Positions 26,627 through 35,570 of a DNA stretch of 64,000 nt are shown in pieces. Each line of letters begins with the position of its first letter. Position 1 is the stretch's first letter. Source of the stretch: Steroidobacteraceae bacterium (lineage in GTDB: Bacteria; Pseudomonadota; Gammaproteobacteria; Steroidobacterales; Steroidobacteraceae). The notes under the pieces are model-generated. The model did no database searches. It had not been told where the DNA came from and worked only from the letters and a program-made list of their open reading frames with translations. Made by a program: the position numbers and the translations under genes. The stretch covers positions 1 to 64,000 of the forward strand of contig JAQSWD010000018.1 in assembly GCA_029266835.1 (NCBI GenBank). The letters are read 5' to 3'.

Positions 26627-28893
26627 AGGTCGCGGCCCCAAAGCCTGCACACCGGCGGCTGGTAGTCCGGCGGCGTCCCGGGGTCCTCGTGCACCTTGAG
26701 GTATTCGATCAGCGCGAATCGCTCGTCGTCGGTGAATTCAGGCCCGATCACGCCGCTCGGCAGCGGATTGTTCTTGCGATCGGCGAGGAATTTCTTCCAG
26801 GTGTCTTCATCGGCCGCGAATGCGTGGCCAGAGTTGTGGTTGCCCTTCAACGAGGTGTCGAGCCAGAAGCCGTCGTCGTCGCCATCCGCGTCGGGCGCGG
26901 TGACGTAGCCCACGTGCTTCGGGTCGTACTCGCGCCGCCCGACGAAAAACCGCGCATCGCGCTTCGCCGGCGGCAGCAGCATCTGGTACAGCGTGGGCAC
27001 CGAACCGTTGTGCAGGAATGGCGCCGTGGCCCATACGCCGGCCAGCGGCCGCGGCTTGTATCCGGAAATTTCCTGCGGCAGGTCCAGCGCGCCGAAGCCC
27101 TCCAGGCACTGCTGGGTGGCGTAGTCGATTCCATAGTCCGCGTAGTAACGGTTCTTGATGAGGATGCCGACGATGTTCAGCGCCAGACCTTCGCTGAGCT
27201 TCGTGACCTCGAGCGTCGACAGGAATTTCTCGTTGCCGGCGGCGCCCTGGCGGATGTCCCAGAGCAGATTGACCAGGTGGCAGCTCTCCGCGCACTTGAG
27301 CGGATCGTCGGGACGATGCGCCGCATCGGGCACTTCAGGCAAAGGCGAGATGCCCGCGACCAGCGCCGCATCGATGGCCTGAAGCGCGGCGATGTCCAGT
27401 GAGGGCACGGCATTCGCGTCCGGATCCGGATAACTCGCCAGCAAGGCGCCCAGCCCGGCGTCGGGCGCGCCGCGCTCGGCGCGCAGTCGTACGAGTTCGC
27501 GCAGGCGGAAGAGCGCGTCGCGCGCCAGCGCGCGGGTCAGCAGCGGACGCAGTGTGGCCTGCAGCTGCGCGTTGGTCAGGCCGGTCTCCGCGATGTCATA
27601 ACGGCGCTCCATGAAACCTTGCGCGGCCGTCGGGTCGGTGCCGATGTGATCCAGCGGGATCACCTCGATGCGCCACTCCTGGCCCTCGGGCTTCAGTGGC
27701 GCCGATGCCTGTGCGCGCGCCGGTTCGGCGACATGCGGGCCATGGCATCCGCGGCAGCGCTGCTCGAACAGCTCCTTGCCGCGTGCGGCCTTGTCGTAAT
27801 CGACGGTGCCGAGAATATTTTCCGGCCAGCGTGGCGGCTTCAGCATCTGCAACACGTGTTCGATGCGCATGAGGCCGGGGATGTCCACCGAGCTGCGGAA
27901 CCGCTGGTCATGCGGCAGCGGCTCGTTCATGTCGCTGCGCAGGGGCGCGATGGCGCCCACGCCCAGCGCCTCGCCCACGTTGCGCGCCAGCGGCTGTGCC
28001 ACCGACCCGTTGTACTGCACCCAGTCGAATTTCCAGATGTTCCACAGATACGGGTAGCTCACCGGCGCGTCGCCGGTTTGATAGTTGGCCGGCACGAGGT
28101 GATCGCCGAACGCGGTGTTGCCGATGCGGCCCAACGCATCGGTGCGGCCGAAGCCCTCGTGCACGGGATACAGCTTGCGCAGCGGATTGTTCTGGCCGCT
28201 GTGAAGCATCGTCGAGATCGACGCACGCAGCGCCGCACGCAATTGGGGCTTGGCACGCGGATAACCGGCACCCAGCACCTTCTTCGCGAAGCGATCGAAC
28301 TTCCACGGGCTGGCGAGCGTGTTGATCAGCGACGCCGCGAGTTCGGGCACGAAATTCCCGCGCGACATGTCGGTGAAGGCGTGCATGGCCGGGCCGCCAT
28401 CGATGCGGATGGCCTGCGTGCGCCCCTCGCGCGTGTAGTGGATCTCTCCGGTGTGGCAGGCCGCGCAGGTGATGTCCAGCACGTACTCGCCGATGCGTGC
28501 ATCGAAATGACGCGTGAAACCGATGGGCAACTGGTCGGGGTTTGCCGCAGAAGGCGCTGGATCGACCAGGAAGCGGTACCGGCGCATGTGTTCGGGGTCG
28601 GCGAAGCGCTTCGTGGAGAACGGCAGCTCGAGATTCACGAACCAGTCGTAACGAACTGCGCCGGTCGACGCGCCCTGGGGCATCGAAGTGCCCTGGGCCG
28701 TGTAGTAATAGGTCTCGCGAGATGGCGAATCCTGCGTTTCGCCCCATCCCTGGTCCAGCCACACATACTCATCCACGCGTTCGAGCGCGGGAATGGTGTG
28801 CACTGGCCACCAGACGAACCAGGCGAAAAGGCCGACCGCCACCGCCACAACCACCGCCGCAATCCCTGCACTCCATCCGAGCCACTTACGCAT
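26623..28893 (-). CDS. Dihaem c-type cytochrome, RoxA/MauG-related peroxidase or oxygenase-like protein
   Basis: 756 residues with an N-terminal membrane anchor or signal (residues 7-28). Haem sites are CAACH (residues 143-147) and CRGCH in the middle of the protein; a third cysteine pair, CAESCH, has three residues between the cysteines and would be a non-standard CX3CH site. The long dihaem architecture, with PLAGVWATAPFLHNGSVPTLY near the C-terminus, is the pattern of MauG/BthA/RoxA-like dihaem proteins, which include rubber oxygenases. It should act in the periplasm. It is coupled to the patatin-like gene by a 4-nt overlap, which hints at a shared lipid or hydrophobic substrate. The substrate is not determined. 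Confidence 0.82.
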   Translation of the reverse strand: MRKWLGWSAGIAAVVVAVAVGLFAWFVWWPVHTIPALERVDEYVWLDQGWGETQDSPSRETYYYTAQGTSMPQGASTGAVRYDWFVNLELPFSTKRFADPEHMRRYRFLVDPAPSAANPDQLPIGFTRHFDARIGEYVLDITCAACHTGEIHYTREGRTQAIRIDGGPAMHAFTDMSRGNFVPELAASLINTLASPWKFDRFAKKVLGAGYPRAKPQLRAALRASISTMLHSGQNNPLRKLYPVHEGFGRTDALGRIGNTAFGDHLVPANYQTGDAPVSYPYLWNIWKFDWVQYNGSVAQPLARNVGEALGVGAIAPLRSDMNEPLPHDQRFRSSVDIPGLMRIEHVLQMLKPPRWPENILGTVDYDKAARGKELFEQRCRGCHGPHVAEPARAQASAPLKPEGQEWRIEVIPLDHIGTDPTAAQGFMERRYDIAETGLTNAQLQATLRPLLTRALARDALFRLRELVRLRAERGAPDAGLGALLASYPDPDANAVPSLDIAALQAIDAALVAGISPLPEVPDAAHRPDDPLKCAESCHLVNLLWDIRQGAAGNEKFLSTLEVTKLSEGLALNIVGILIKNRYYADYGIDYATQQCLEGFGALDLPQEISGYKPRPLAGVWATAPFLHNGSVPTLYQMLLPPAKRDARFFVGRREYDPKHVGYVTAPDADGDDDGFWLDTSLKGNHNSGHAFAADEDTWKKFLADRKNNPLPSGVIGPEFTDDERFALIEYLKVHEDPGTPPDYQPPVCRLWGRDL

Positions 28894-28951
28894 CGCGTTA
28901 CTCCCTGGCGAATCTGCCGCATACTCCCAAACAAACTACGCCGACGACAGG

Positions 28952-30700
28952 ATGGCGATTGTGAGCTGGCTCAAGGATGTTGCAACAGCGCGCGCAGCAC
29001 GGCGCGCCATATATTGTTTGTTAGTTAGTTTGGCGGCGCCGGTTTTCGGGGATTCCCCCAACGTCATCGCTTTGTCCACCGACCGCCCGCTGCACATCGA
29101 GAAGCTGGCCGGCTCCATCGAGCTGCTGGAGGACCGGAGCGGGAAGCTAGGCATCGCCGAGGTCGCCGTCCACCCGGGATTCGTCGCCGGATCGCCCGAG
29201 GCGGCCAATGTGGGCTTCACGGCCTCGGCCTGGTGGGCGCGGGTGACGTTGCGCAATCCGTCGGATGCCCCGCGCCTCGTGTACCTGCGCCAGGGCTATC
29301 CACTGATTGACTCGCTCGACTTGTACTCGCCGGACACCCGGGGCGGGTGGCGCCGGCTGTCCACGGGCGACCGCCAGCCTTTCGATACACGTCCCGTGAA
29401 TCACCGCGACTATCTGTTCCCGCTGAACCTGCCGCCGCACGGCCAGCACTCCTATTACCTGCGATTCGCTTCACAGGGCCCGGTGGACATCCATCTGTCC
29501 TTGCTGGACGCCAGTGAGCTCACCGGGGTGGTGAGCCGCGAGCAGACGGCCTATGGCATCTACTTCGGCTGCGTGCTCATGCTGTTGGTGTGGAGCGGCC
29601 TGGTGTTCGTGGCGGTGCGCGATGGCGCATTCCTCGCCTATTTCGCCTACGTCGCGGCCTTCGGCCTGTACATGGCGGTGAACACGGGCCTCGCCTTCCA
29701 GTACCTGTGGCCTGGAAGCCCGCAATGGGCCAACGCCTGCCTGCCGATACTGCTCAACGTGTCGTTGATCACGGCGCTGCAGTTCTCCATCACCATCCTG
29801 CGGGCGCGCGACTTCACGCCGAAGCTCGAGAAGGTCGCGCGCGTTCTGCAGGTGCTGGCGTTGCTTGGTGTGGCCTTGAACCCGCTGTTGCCGTACTCGG
29901 TGCTGGTGCGGCCGGTCACGTTCCTGATCCTGGTGTCGGTGGTGTTCATGATTGCCTTCGGCATCGTGAGCCTGCTGGCCGGCTCACGGCCCGCCCGGTT
30001 GTACGTGATCGCGTGGTCGGCCTTCCTCACCGGGTCCATCATCTTCCTGCTGAAGAACTTCGGTGTGCTGCCGCATACCTTCATGACGCAGCACAGCTGG
30101 CAGGTCGGGTCCCTGCTCGAGATGATCCTGCTGTCCATGACGCTCAGCAGCCGCATGAACGAGCTGAAGGAGCAGAGCCGCACCGATGCGCTGACCCTGC
30201 TCGGCAACCGACGTCTGTTCGACGACAAACTACCGTCGGAATTCGAGACGGCACGGGAGAACGGCTCGCCGCTGTCGCTGCTGGTGCTCGACATCGACAA
30301 CTTCAAGTCCTTCAACGACAGCCACGGGCACGCGCAGGGCGACGAGGCCGTGAAACTGGTGGGCGTTGCGCTGCGCCGCCATGCGCGCAAGCCCGTGCTG
30401 GCGTGTCGCTATGGCGGCGACGAGTTCTGCGTGATCCTGCCTGGTGCCGGCGAAGACGCGGCAGCACGCGTCGCAGAGCGGCTGCGCGCCACCGTGCAGA
30501 ACTCGCGGCAGGCGGATCTCGCCATCACCATCAGCATCGGCTACGCATCGTTCACGGGCCGCGAGTTCGCCACGCACGACCAGCTCTTCCAGGCCGCCGA
30601 CGCTGCGCTGTATACCGCGAAGGAAGCGGGTCGCAATCGTGTGGCCGGCTACCAGGGCGGCCGCCGCGCCGATGACCCGCTGGCCCGCCGGGTGACATAA
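28952..30700 (+). CDS. 7TMR-DISM sensor diguanylate cyclase
   Basis: 582 residues from the ATG at 28952, 58 nt from the divergent cytochrome gene. Order: signal-like helix, a periplasmic 7TMR-DISM extracellular sensor domain (residues about 30-185), seven hydrophobic helices (about 190-400), then a GGDEF domain. The active-site motif is intact (RYGGDEF), so it should make cyclic di-GMP from GTP. The inhibitory-site position reads RKPV, not RxxD, so product inhibition may be absent. The ligand of the sensor domain is unknown; such domains often bind carbohydrates or related compounds. Confidence 0.92.
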   Translation: MAIVSWLKDVATARAARRAIYCLLVSLAAPVFGDSPNVIALSTDRPLHIEKLAGSIELLEDRSGKLGIAEVAVHPGFVAGSPEAANVGFTASAWWARVTLRNPSDAPRLVYLRQGYPLIDSLDLYSPDTRGGWRRLSTGDRQPFDTRPVNHRDYLFPLNLPPHGQHSYYLRFASQGPVDIHLSLLDASELTGVVSREQTAYGIYFGCVLMLLVWSGLVFVAVRDGAFLAYFAYVAAFGLYMAVNTGLAFQYLWPGSPQWANACLPILLNVSLITALQFSITILRARDFTPKLEKVARVLQVLALLGVALNPLLPYSVLVRPVTFLILVSVVFMIAFGIVSLLAGSRPARLYVIAWSAFLTGSIIFLLKNFGVLPHTFMTQHSWQVGSLLEMILLSMTLSSRMNELKEQSRTDALTLLGNRRLFDDKLPSEFETARENGSPLSLLVLDIDNFKSFNDSHGHAQGDEAVKLVGVALRRHARKPVLACRYGGDEFCVILPGAGEDAAARVAERLRATVQNSRQADLAITISIGYASFTGREFATHDQLFQAADAALYTAKEAGRNRVAGYQGGRRADDPLARRVT

Positions 30701-30730
30701 ACCCGCGACCTGCGGCCACTTGCGCTGATT

Positions 30731-30765
30731 ACTACAACTGTCATAGGCTAGGCCACAGTTGTAGT
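30731..30765 (+). promoter_or_regulatory. BlaI-type operator, perfect 11-nt inverted repeat
   Basis: ACTACAACTGT (30731-30741) and ACAGTTGTAGT (30755-30765) are perfect reverse complements separated by 13 nt, just before the second BlaI-family gene. The outer ACTAC/GTAGT is shared with the operator at 16652. The right arm overlaps the possible GTG start at 30764, which argues that translation starts at the ATG at 30779. Autoregulation is inferred from the position. Confidence 0.75.
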
Positions 30766-30778
30766 GACCGAGACGGCG

Positions 30779-31192
30779 ATGCCCCAGATCCAACCCAAGT
30801 TGAGCGCGCTCGAGCTGCGCATCATGAATGAGCTGTGGACGCGCGGGCCCTGCTCCATCCGCGAGATCCACGAGGCAGTCGTGAAGAAGGATCGCCCCGC
30901 CTACACCACGGTGCAGACCATGGTGTATCGGCTGGAGACCAAGGGCGCGCTGCGGCGCACCCGCAAGATCGGCAATGCGCACGTGTTCGAAGCCACCACG
31001 ACGCGCGCCTCGGTGCAGACACGTCTGCTCAAGGAACTGCTGGGCCTGTTCGGCGGCAGCGCGCGGCCGGTGATGGCGCACCTGGTCGAGATGGGCAAGA
31101 TCTCCAAGGAAGACATCGACGACGCGCAGAAGCTGCTGCGCGAACAGTCGACCCGTGCCGACAAGGACGGGAAGATCAAGGACGCGACATGA
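30779..31192 (+). CDS. BlaI/MecI family transcriptional repressor (second copy)
   Basis: 137 residues from the ATG at 30779; the in-frame GTG at 30764 lies within the operator. Winged helix LSALELRIMNELWTRGP and YTTVQTMVYRLETKGAL, then a dimerisation region. The stop overlaps the following M56 gene by 4 nt, the usual blaI-blaR coupling. Together with the perfect palindrome upstream and the related one at 32535, it probably represses the whole 30.8-34.5 kb cluster until the M56 protein inactivates it. Its charged tail (STRADKDGKIKDAT) is longer than in the first BlaI copy. Confidence 0.92.
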   Translation: MPQIQPKLSALELRIMNELWTRGPCSIREIHEAVVKKDRPAYTTVQTMVYRLETKGALRRTRKIGNAHVFEATTTRASVQTRLLKELLGLFGGSARPVMAHLVEMGKISKEDIDDAQKLLREQSTRADKDGKIKDAT

Positions 31193-32487
31193 CACACGCG
31201 TTGATCAACCACCTGTGGCAATCGACGCTGTTCTGCGCCGTGGTGTGGTTGATCACGTTGACGCTGCGCGCCAATGGCGCGGCACTGCGCCACTCGCTGT
31301 GGCTGATCGCCTCGTTGAAGTTCCTGGTTCCGTTCTCGGCGCTGTACTACCTCGGCACCCTGGCTGGCCTGCCTACCCCTGTCGGCGGCCAGCCATCGTT
31401 GTTGGCGCAGGCGCTCGAAGTCACGACGCCGGTCATCTCGCCGACGACGTCGCTGATCACGCTCTCGCCGGTGTCGACCGCGAACTGGGGATCGTTGTTC
31501 GCGCTGCTCTGGGCGGTGGGCGCGCTGGTGATCGCGCTACGCTGGTTCATGGCGTGGCGCGCGGCTGATTCCATGGTACGAGCGGCGCGGCCGGTGCCGG
31601 GCTCGCTACTGGATGCGCGTGTCACGGACGCCGCCATCGAGCCGGCGGTGGCACGGGTTTTCCATCCAGTGGTGTTGCTGCCGTCCGCGCTGCTCGGGAG
31701 GCTCTCACCGCAGCAGCTGGGCGCCGTGCTGGCGCACGAACGCGAGCACATCGCGCGCCACGACAATCTCACCGCGCACCTGCATCGGCTGGTCCAGACG
31801 CTGTTCTGGTTTCATCCGCTGGTCTGGTGGATAGGCCGGCAAATGCTCGAGGAACGCGAGAACGCCTGCGACGAAGCGGTGCTGGAACACGGGCATGACG
31901 CGCGGGAATACGCCGAGGGAATCCTCGCCGTGTGTCGCCACTGCCATGAGCTCGCGTACGCGGAACACACCGCGTCCGCGATTTCCGGCGACCTCACGCG
32001 CCGCATCCGCGCCATCGTTCGCCACGTGCCGCCGGTATCGCCAGGGTTCTGCAAAGCCTTCGCGCTTTCGGCGTGCACGCTGGCACTGGGTTTCGGCCCG
32101 CTGTTCGCCGGCGCGCTCGATGGCGCTGCGCGGCGCCACGCGCAGGTGATCAGCGACGCGCGCAATCTCGACACGGCGGACATCACTGTCGGCCCTTCAT
32201 CCGAGGGCCTGGGCAGGCGCATGAGGGTGCTGGCCGATGCGCGCAGCGTGACCATCCGCAACAGCACGCTGCGTGAGCTGGTGGCCATGTCGTATGGCGT
32301 CCACCTCGCCGATGTGAGCGGCGGAACCTGGCTCGACAACTCGCGCTACGACATCCGCGTCGAAGCGCACGACACGATGGTGGATCCCGACGACTTCGAT
32401 CCGGTCGCGCTGCGCGGCGTCGTCAACAAGCTGCTCGCCTCACGCTTCGATCTGCAGATCCACGTCAAACCGATGATTTCGCGCTGA
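31189..32487 (+). CDS. BlaR-like M56 metallopeptidase fused to a TIGR03435/DUF3738-like domain
   Basis: 432 residues. Starts HALINHLWQSTLFCAVVW, the typical first helix of M56 sensors, with further helices to about residue 125. The zinc motif is HEREH (VLAHEREHIARHDN), and ENACDEAVLEHG carries the third ligand. After a last helix (residues about 285-305) comes an external domain with TLRELVAMSYGVHLADVSGG and WLDNSRYDIRVEA, matching TIGR03435/DUF3738, a domain known from soil bacteria with no assigned function. No transpeptidase-like domain is present. It is coupled to the BlaI gene and followed by two paralogues that lack the protease part. Confidence 0.88.
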   Translation: MTHALINHLWQSTLFCAVVWLITLTLRANGAALRHSLWLIASLKFLVPFSALYYLGTLAGLPTPVGGQPSLLAQALEVTTPVISPTTSLITLSPVSTANWGSLFALLWAVGALVIALRWFMAWRAADSMVRAARPVPGSLLDARVTDAAIEPAVARVFHPVVLLPSALLGRLSPQQLGAVLAHEREHIARHDNLTAHLHRLVQTLFWFHPLVWWIGRQMLEERENACDEAVLEHGHDAREYAEGILAVCRHCHELAYAEHTASAISGDLTRRIRAIVRHVPPVSPGFCKAFALSACTLALGFGPLFAGALDGAARRHAQVISDARNLDTADITVGPSSEGLGRRMRVLADARSVTIRNSTLRELVAMSYGVHLADVSGGTWLDNSRYDIRVEAHDTMVDPDDFDPVALRGVVNKLLASRFDLQIHVKPMISR

Positions 32488-32534
32488 CGGTCGCCTGCCG
32501 GAAGCCGCGGTCGCGCAGTCACTTGCCGCTAACT

Positions 32535-32569
32535 ACTACAACTGTATTAGGCATGACCACGTTTGTGGT
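32535..32569 (+). promoter_or_regulatory. Second BlaI-type operator of the cluster (imperfect)
   Basis: ACTACAACTGT at 32535-32545 is identical to the left arm at 30731. After the same 13-nt spacer comes ACGTTTGTGGT (32559-32569), which keeps 8 of 11 positions of the right arm. It sits 10 nt before the start of the first protease-less paralogue, so that gene appears to have its own promoter under the same repressor. Identical spacing in two places makes chance unlikely. Confidence 0.7.
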
Positions 32570-32578
32570 TGCCACGCC

Positions 32579-33544
32579 ATGAACGCGTTGATCGACCATC
32601 TCTGGCAATCGTCGCTGTGCGTGATACTGCTGGGCGGACTGCTGGCCCTGGCGCGCCGGCATTCGGCGCAGGTGCGCCTTTGGCTATGGCGCCTGCTGGC
32701 GATCAAATTCTTAGTTCCCTTCAGCCTGTTCAGCGCCATCGGTGGCTGGTTCGGATTCCCGGCCCGTTTCCCCGGCGACCCGCCGCCCGAGTCCGCGGTG
32801 CGCCTGGTCGACGAGCTTTCGTCATGGTTTTCGATCAGCGCAGCACTCGACGGCGCCGGCTCGACAGGGATCGTGCTGGCGATCCTGCTGGTGGCCGCGG
32901 TGGTCACGGTTCGCTGGAGCTTCTGGAGAATCCACCGCGAATCACTGCGGTCGCGCGTGGAAGAACTCCGCATCGAAGCCGACCCCGACGACCGCGAACC
33001 CAGCCTGGGCTTTTTCCGCGCCGCCTTGTTCACGGCCTGCGCGTTGGCCGTCGTCACCGTGCCCATGATCGGCGGCGCGGTACGCGCCAGCGTCCACGCC
33101 CACCAGGTGCTCGAAGCCAACACGCGCACCATGGGCGAAGCGCGCGTGACGCTCCGGCCCGCGCGGCCCGGCCTGGGCTCGCGCTACTTCGTGAACGTGG
33201 ACGCCCGAGGCGTGACCATCAGCAACATCACCGTTCGGGAGCTGACGGCCATGGCCTATGGCGTCAATCGTTTCTTCGTCCGTGGCAAGCACTTCCGCGA
33301 CGGCGATGACGAGGACTGGCTGGTGGACTCGCGCCATGACGTGCGCATCGATGGGCCCGTGATCGAGCCAGAGCGCTTCGACACCTACGCACTGCGCAAT
33401 GTGATCACGCGCGAGCTGGCAACCACTTTCGGCCTCGAGATCTACGTCAACAGCGAGTGTCAGAAGCCCTGTGGCAAATGGGGTGATCGCGTGCTGCTGC
33501 AGGTGGCGCCCGACTCCTGGGCGCTGGTGGAGACCAAGCCATGA
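32579..33544 (+). CDS. Protease-less M56/BlaR-like membrane protein with TIGR03435/DUF3738-like domain
   Basis: 321 residues. The N-terminus (NALIDHLWQSSLCVILLGG, RLWLWRLLAIKFLVPFSLF) is clearly homologous to the preceding M56 protein, but the cytosolic zinc peptidase segment (HExxH and its following helices) is missing in frame, leaving four or so membrane helices. The C-terminal external domain is kept (TVRELTAMAYGVNRFFV, WLVDSRHDVRIDGP) and ends with a CQKPC motif not found in the peptidase version. It may be a decoy, co-receptor or ligand-binding subunit for the peptidase paralogue. It has its own BlaI-type operator. Confidence 0.82.
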   Translation: MNALIDHLWQSSLCVILLGGLLALARRHSAQVRLWLWRLLAIKFLVPFSLFSAIGGWFGFPARFPGDPPPESAVRLVDELSSWFSISAALDGAGSTGIVLAILLVAAVVTVRWSFWRIHRESLRSRVEELRIEADPDDREPSLGFFRAALFTACALAVVTVPMIGGAVRASVHAHQVLEANTRTMGEARVTLRPARPGLGSRYFVNVDARGVTISNITVRELTAMAYGVNRFFVRGKHFRDGDDEDWLVDSRHDVRIDGPVIEPERFDTYALRNVITRELATTFGLEIYVNSECQKPCGKWGDRVLLQVAPDSWALVETKP

Positions 33545-33597
33545 GAAACGGGCGCAATTCTTGAAATGGAATGCTCTGCGCGATGACTGGGTGACGT

Positions 33598-34548
33598 ATG
33601 GCGCAACTGATCGATCACGTTTGGCAATCAGCCGGCGTCGTGCTGCTGATCTGGTGCCTGGCCTCGATGACCCGGCGCAACTCGGCCGGGCTTCGCCTGT
33701 GGCTGTGGCGCATCGCCGCGCTGAAGTTCCTCGTCCCCTTCAGCGTCGTGTACGCACTGGGTAGCCGGGTCGGATTTCCCACGCGGCACAGCGCCATTCC
33801 ACCGCCTTCGGGCCTGCTCGACGCGGTGGCATCCGCGACACCCTGGGCGACGCCGATGCAGGTTTTCGCTGCGTCGGGTTTCCCCTTCATCGGCGGACTG
33901 CTGCTGATCTTCGGACTGTCAGCGCTCTGCGTCTGGGCCACTGCTCACGAGTTGCAGCTGGCCGGCCGCCAGCGGACAGAGGAAATCGCGCGCGCCGAAG
34001 GCGATGCATATTGGCAACCCGTACCCCTCGGCATGTTGAAGGCCACCACGCTGGCCGCGGCCGTGTTCAGCAGCCTGGCCGCGCCACTGGTCGCGGGCGC
34101 GCTTCACGACCGCGTATTGCGGCAGGAAGCGCTGGCGCTCGACATCGAATCGCTGCGCACGGCACCCGTCTCGCTGACTGAAGCCAACTGGCGATTCGGC
34201 GACCGGCCGGAAATCCGCGCGGTGGAGGGCGGCGTGACCATCCGCAATGTGAATCTGCAGGACCTGGTGGCGATGGTGTATGGCATCGATCACTTCGAAG
34301 TCTTCGGTGGCGCATTGCCGTGGCTGGAATCGCCTCACTACAACGTCCAGGTGAGTGGCCCGCTGCATGCACCGGGGATGTTCGATCCGTACTCTTTGCG
34401 CCAGCCTGTCACGCAGTACCTGTACGACCAGTACGGCGTGTCGATCCGCGTCAATGGCAATTGCCAGGAGCCGTGCCTGAACCAGGAGTCGTTCGTCGTC
34501 GAGCGCATCCCCTGGACGCTGTCGAAAATGATCTCCGGCAAGAAATAG
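33598..34548 (+). CDS. Protease-less M56/BlaR-like membrane protein with TIGR03435/DUF3738-like domain (second paralogue)
   Basis: 316 residues, same architecture as the previous gene: AQLIDHVWQSAGVVLLIW, RLWLWRIAALKFLVPFSVV, no HExxH, a final helix, then an external domain with NLQDLVAMVYGIDHFEVFGG and a C-terminal CQEPC motif matching CQKPC in its neighbour. It starts 53 nt after the previous stop, without an ACTACA-type operator in between, so it is probably co-transcribed. Loss of the peptidase in two paralogues that are otherwise conserved points to a genuine subfamily and not to random decay. Confidence 0.82.
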   Translation: MAQLIDHVWQSAGVVLLIWCLASMTRRNSAGLRLWLWRIAALKFLVPFSVVYALGSRVGFPTRHSAIPPPSGLLDAVASATPWATPMQVFAASGFPFIGGLLLIFGLSALCVWATAHELQLAGRQRTEEIARAEGDAYWQPVPLGMLKATTLAAAVFSSLAAPLVAGALHDRVLRQEALALDIESLRTAPVSLTEANWRFGDRPEIRAVEGGVTIRNVNLQDLVAMVYGIDHFEVFGGALPWLESPHYNVQVSGPLHAPGMFDPYSLRQPVTQYLYDQYGVSIRVNGNCQEPCLNQESFVVERIPWTLSKMISGKK

Positions 34549-34593
34549 GTCTGGCGCAGCCACGCGGCCTGTCGAATCGCAAACCAGGGTGCT

Positions 34594-34616
34594 GGCCGGC
34601 AGTTCGGTTGCCGGCC
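34594..34616. terminator. Hairpin between convergent genes
   Basis: GGCCGGCA (34594-34601) and TGCCGGCC (34609-34616) form a perfect 8-bp GC-rich stem with a 7-nt loop. It lies between the stop of the last paralogue and the nrdB stop at 34618, transcribed toward each other, so it could end transcription from either side. No clear U-tract follows. Confidence 0.5.
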
Positions 34617-34617
34617 G

Positions 34618-35561
34618 TCAGTTGGCGTCCTTGCCGCCGATCAGGTCGAGCTGCCCGCGCCGCGCCACGCGCCGGTCGAAGAGTCCCCACGCGCCCTCGT
34701 TGCCATGCCAGGCACCACCCGTGGCCGCCTTGGCGTACTCGGTGGCGCGTGTTTCGAAGAAATTCGCGTGTTCGACGCCGTTCAAGATTTCCGTGAGCCA
34801 TGGCAGCGGATGCTCCTGGATGCCGAACAACTGAGGCAGGTTGAGCTGCTTCAGCCGCCAGTCGGCGATGTAGCGGATGTAACGCTTCACTTCGACGGCG
34901 GACAGGCCCTGCACCGGCCCCATCTCGAAGGCCAGGTCCACGAACCGGTCTTCGAGCTTCACCACCGTGCGTGCGCATTCGACGATGTCGTCCTTGACGG
35001 ATTGCGTGAGCGCGCCGGTTTCCTGCGCGAAGGTGTGGAACAGGCGGATGATGCCTTCGCAATGCAGCGTCTCGTCGCGCACGCTCCAGCTGACTACCTG
35101 CCCCATGCCGCGCATCTTGTTGTGGCGCGGGAAGTTCAACAGGATGGCGAAGCTGGCGAACAGCTGCACTCCCTCGGTGAAGCCGCCGAACATGGCCAGC
35201 GTGCGCAGCACGTCGGCGTCGGTGTCCACGCCGAAGCCCTGTAGATAGTCGTGCTTGTCGCGCATGGCGGAGTAGTCCATGAACGCGGTGAACTCGCTGT
35301 CCGGCATGCCCAGCGTTTCCAGCAGCAGCGCGTAGGCCGCGATGTGCACGGTCTCCATGTTGGCGAAGGCCGCCAGCATCATCTTGATCTCGGTGGGACG
35401 GAACACGCGCGCGTAGCGCTCCATGTAGTTGTCCTGCACCTCGACGTCGGACTGCGTGAAGAAGCGGGGCGCCAGTACTCGATGGCCCAGGGGTACCGGA
35501 AGGGTTTGTAGCTCTTAGAGGGCGTGAGCAGGCCGGGCTTGTTGATGAGTTCGATTTGCAT
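34618..35561 (-). pseudogene. nrdB: Class Ia ribonucleotide reductase beta subunit, disrupted by an internal deletion/frameshift
   Basis: The normal N-terminus begins at ATG 35561 (MQIELINKPGLLTP, SYKPFRYPWAIEYW). At about 35,466-35,473 the frame changes and sequence resumes with FFTQSDVEVQDNYMERYARV to the stop at 34618. Related NrdB proteins have roughly 40 more residues between EYWR and RFFTQ (the WLPEE...LLTQIF stretch with part of the diiron helix bundle); these are absent. Remaining metal-ligand helices NMETVHIAAY and VRDETLHCEGI are intact. The subunit supplies the radical for ribonucleotide reduction and, as sequenced, cannot be made. nrdA lies upstream in the same operon. Confidence 0.88.
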
Positions 35562-35570
35562 GTGGTTCAC

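Noticed and set aside
32579-34548. Loss of the peptidase domain in the two M56 paralogues as part of the same lesion cluster
   Set aside because: Both keep frame, share the same boundaries and a common CQxPC motif, so this is a shared architecture and not a local deletion.
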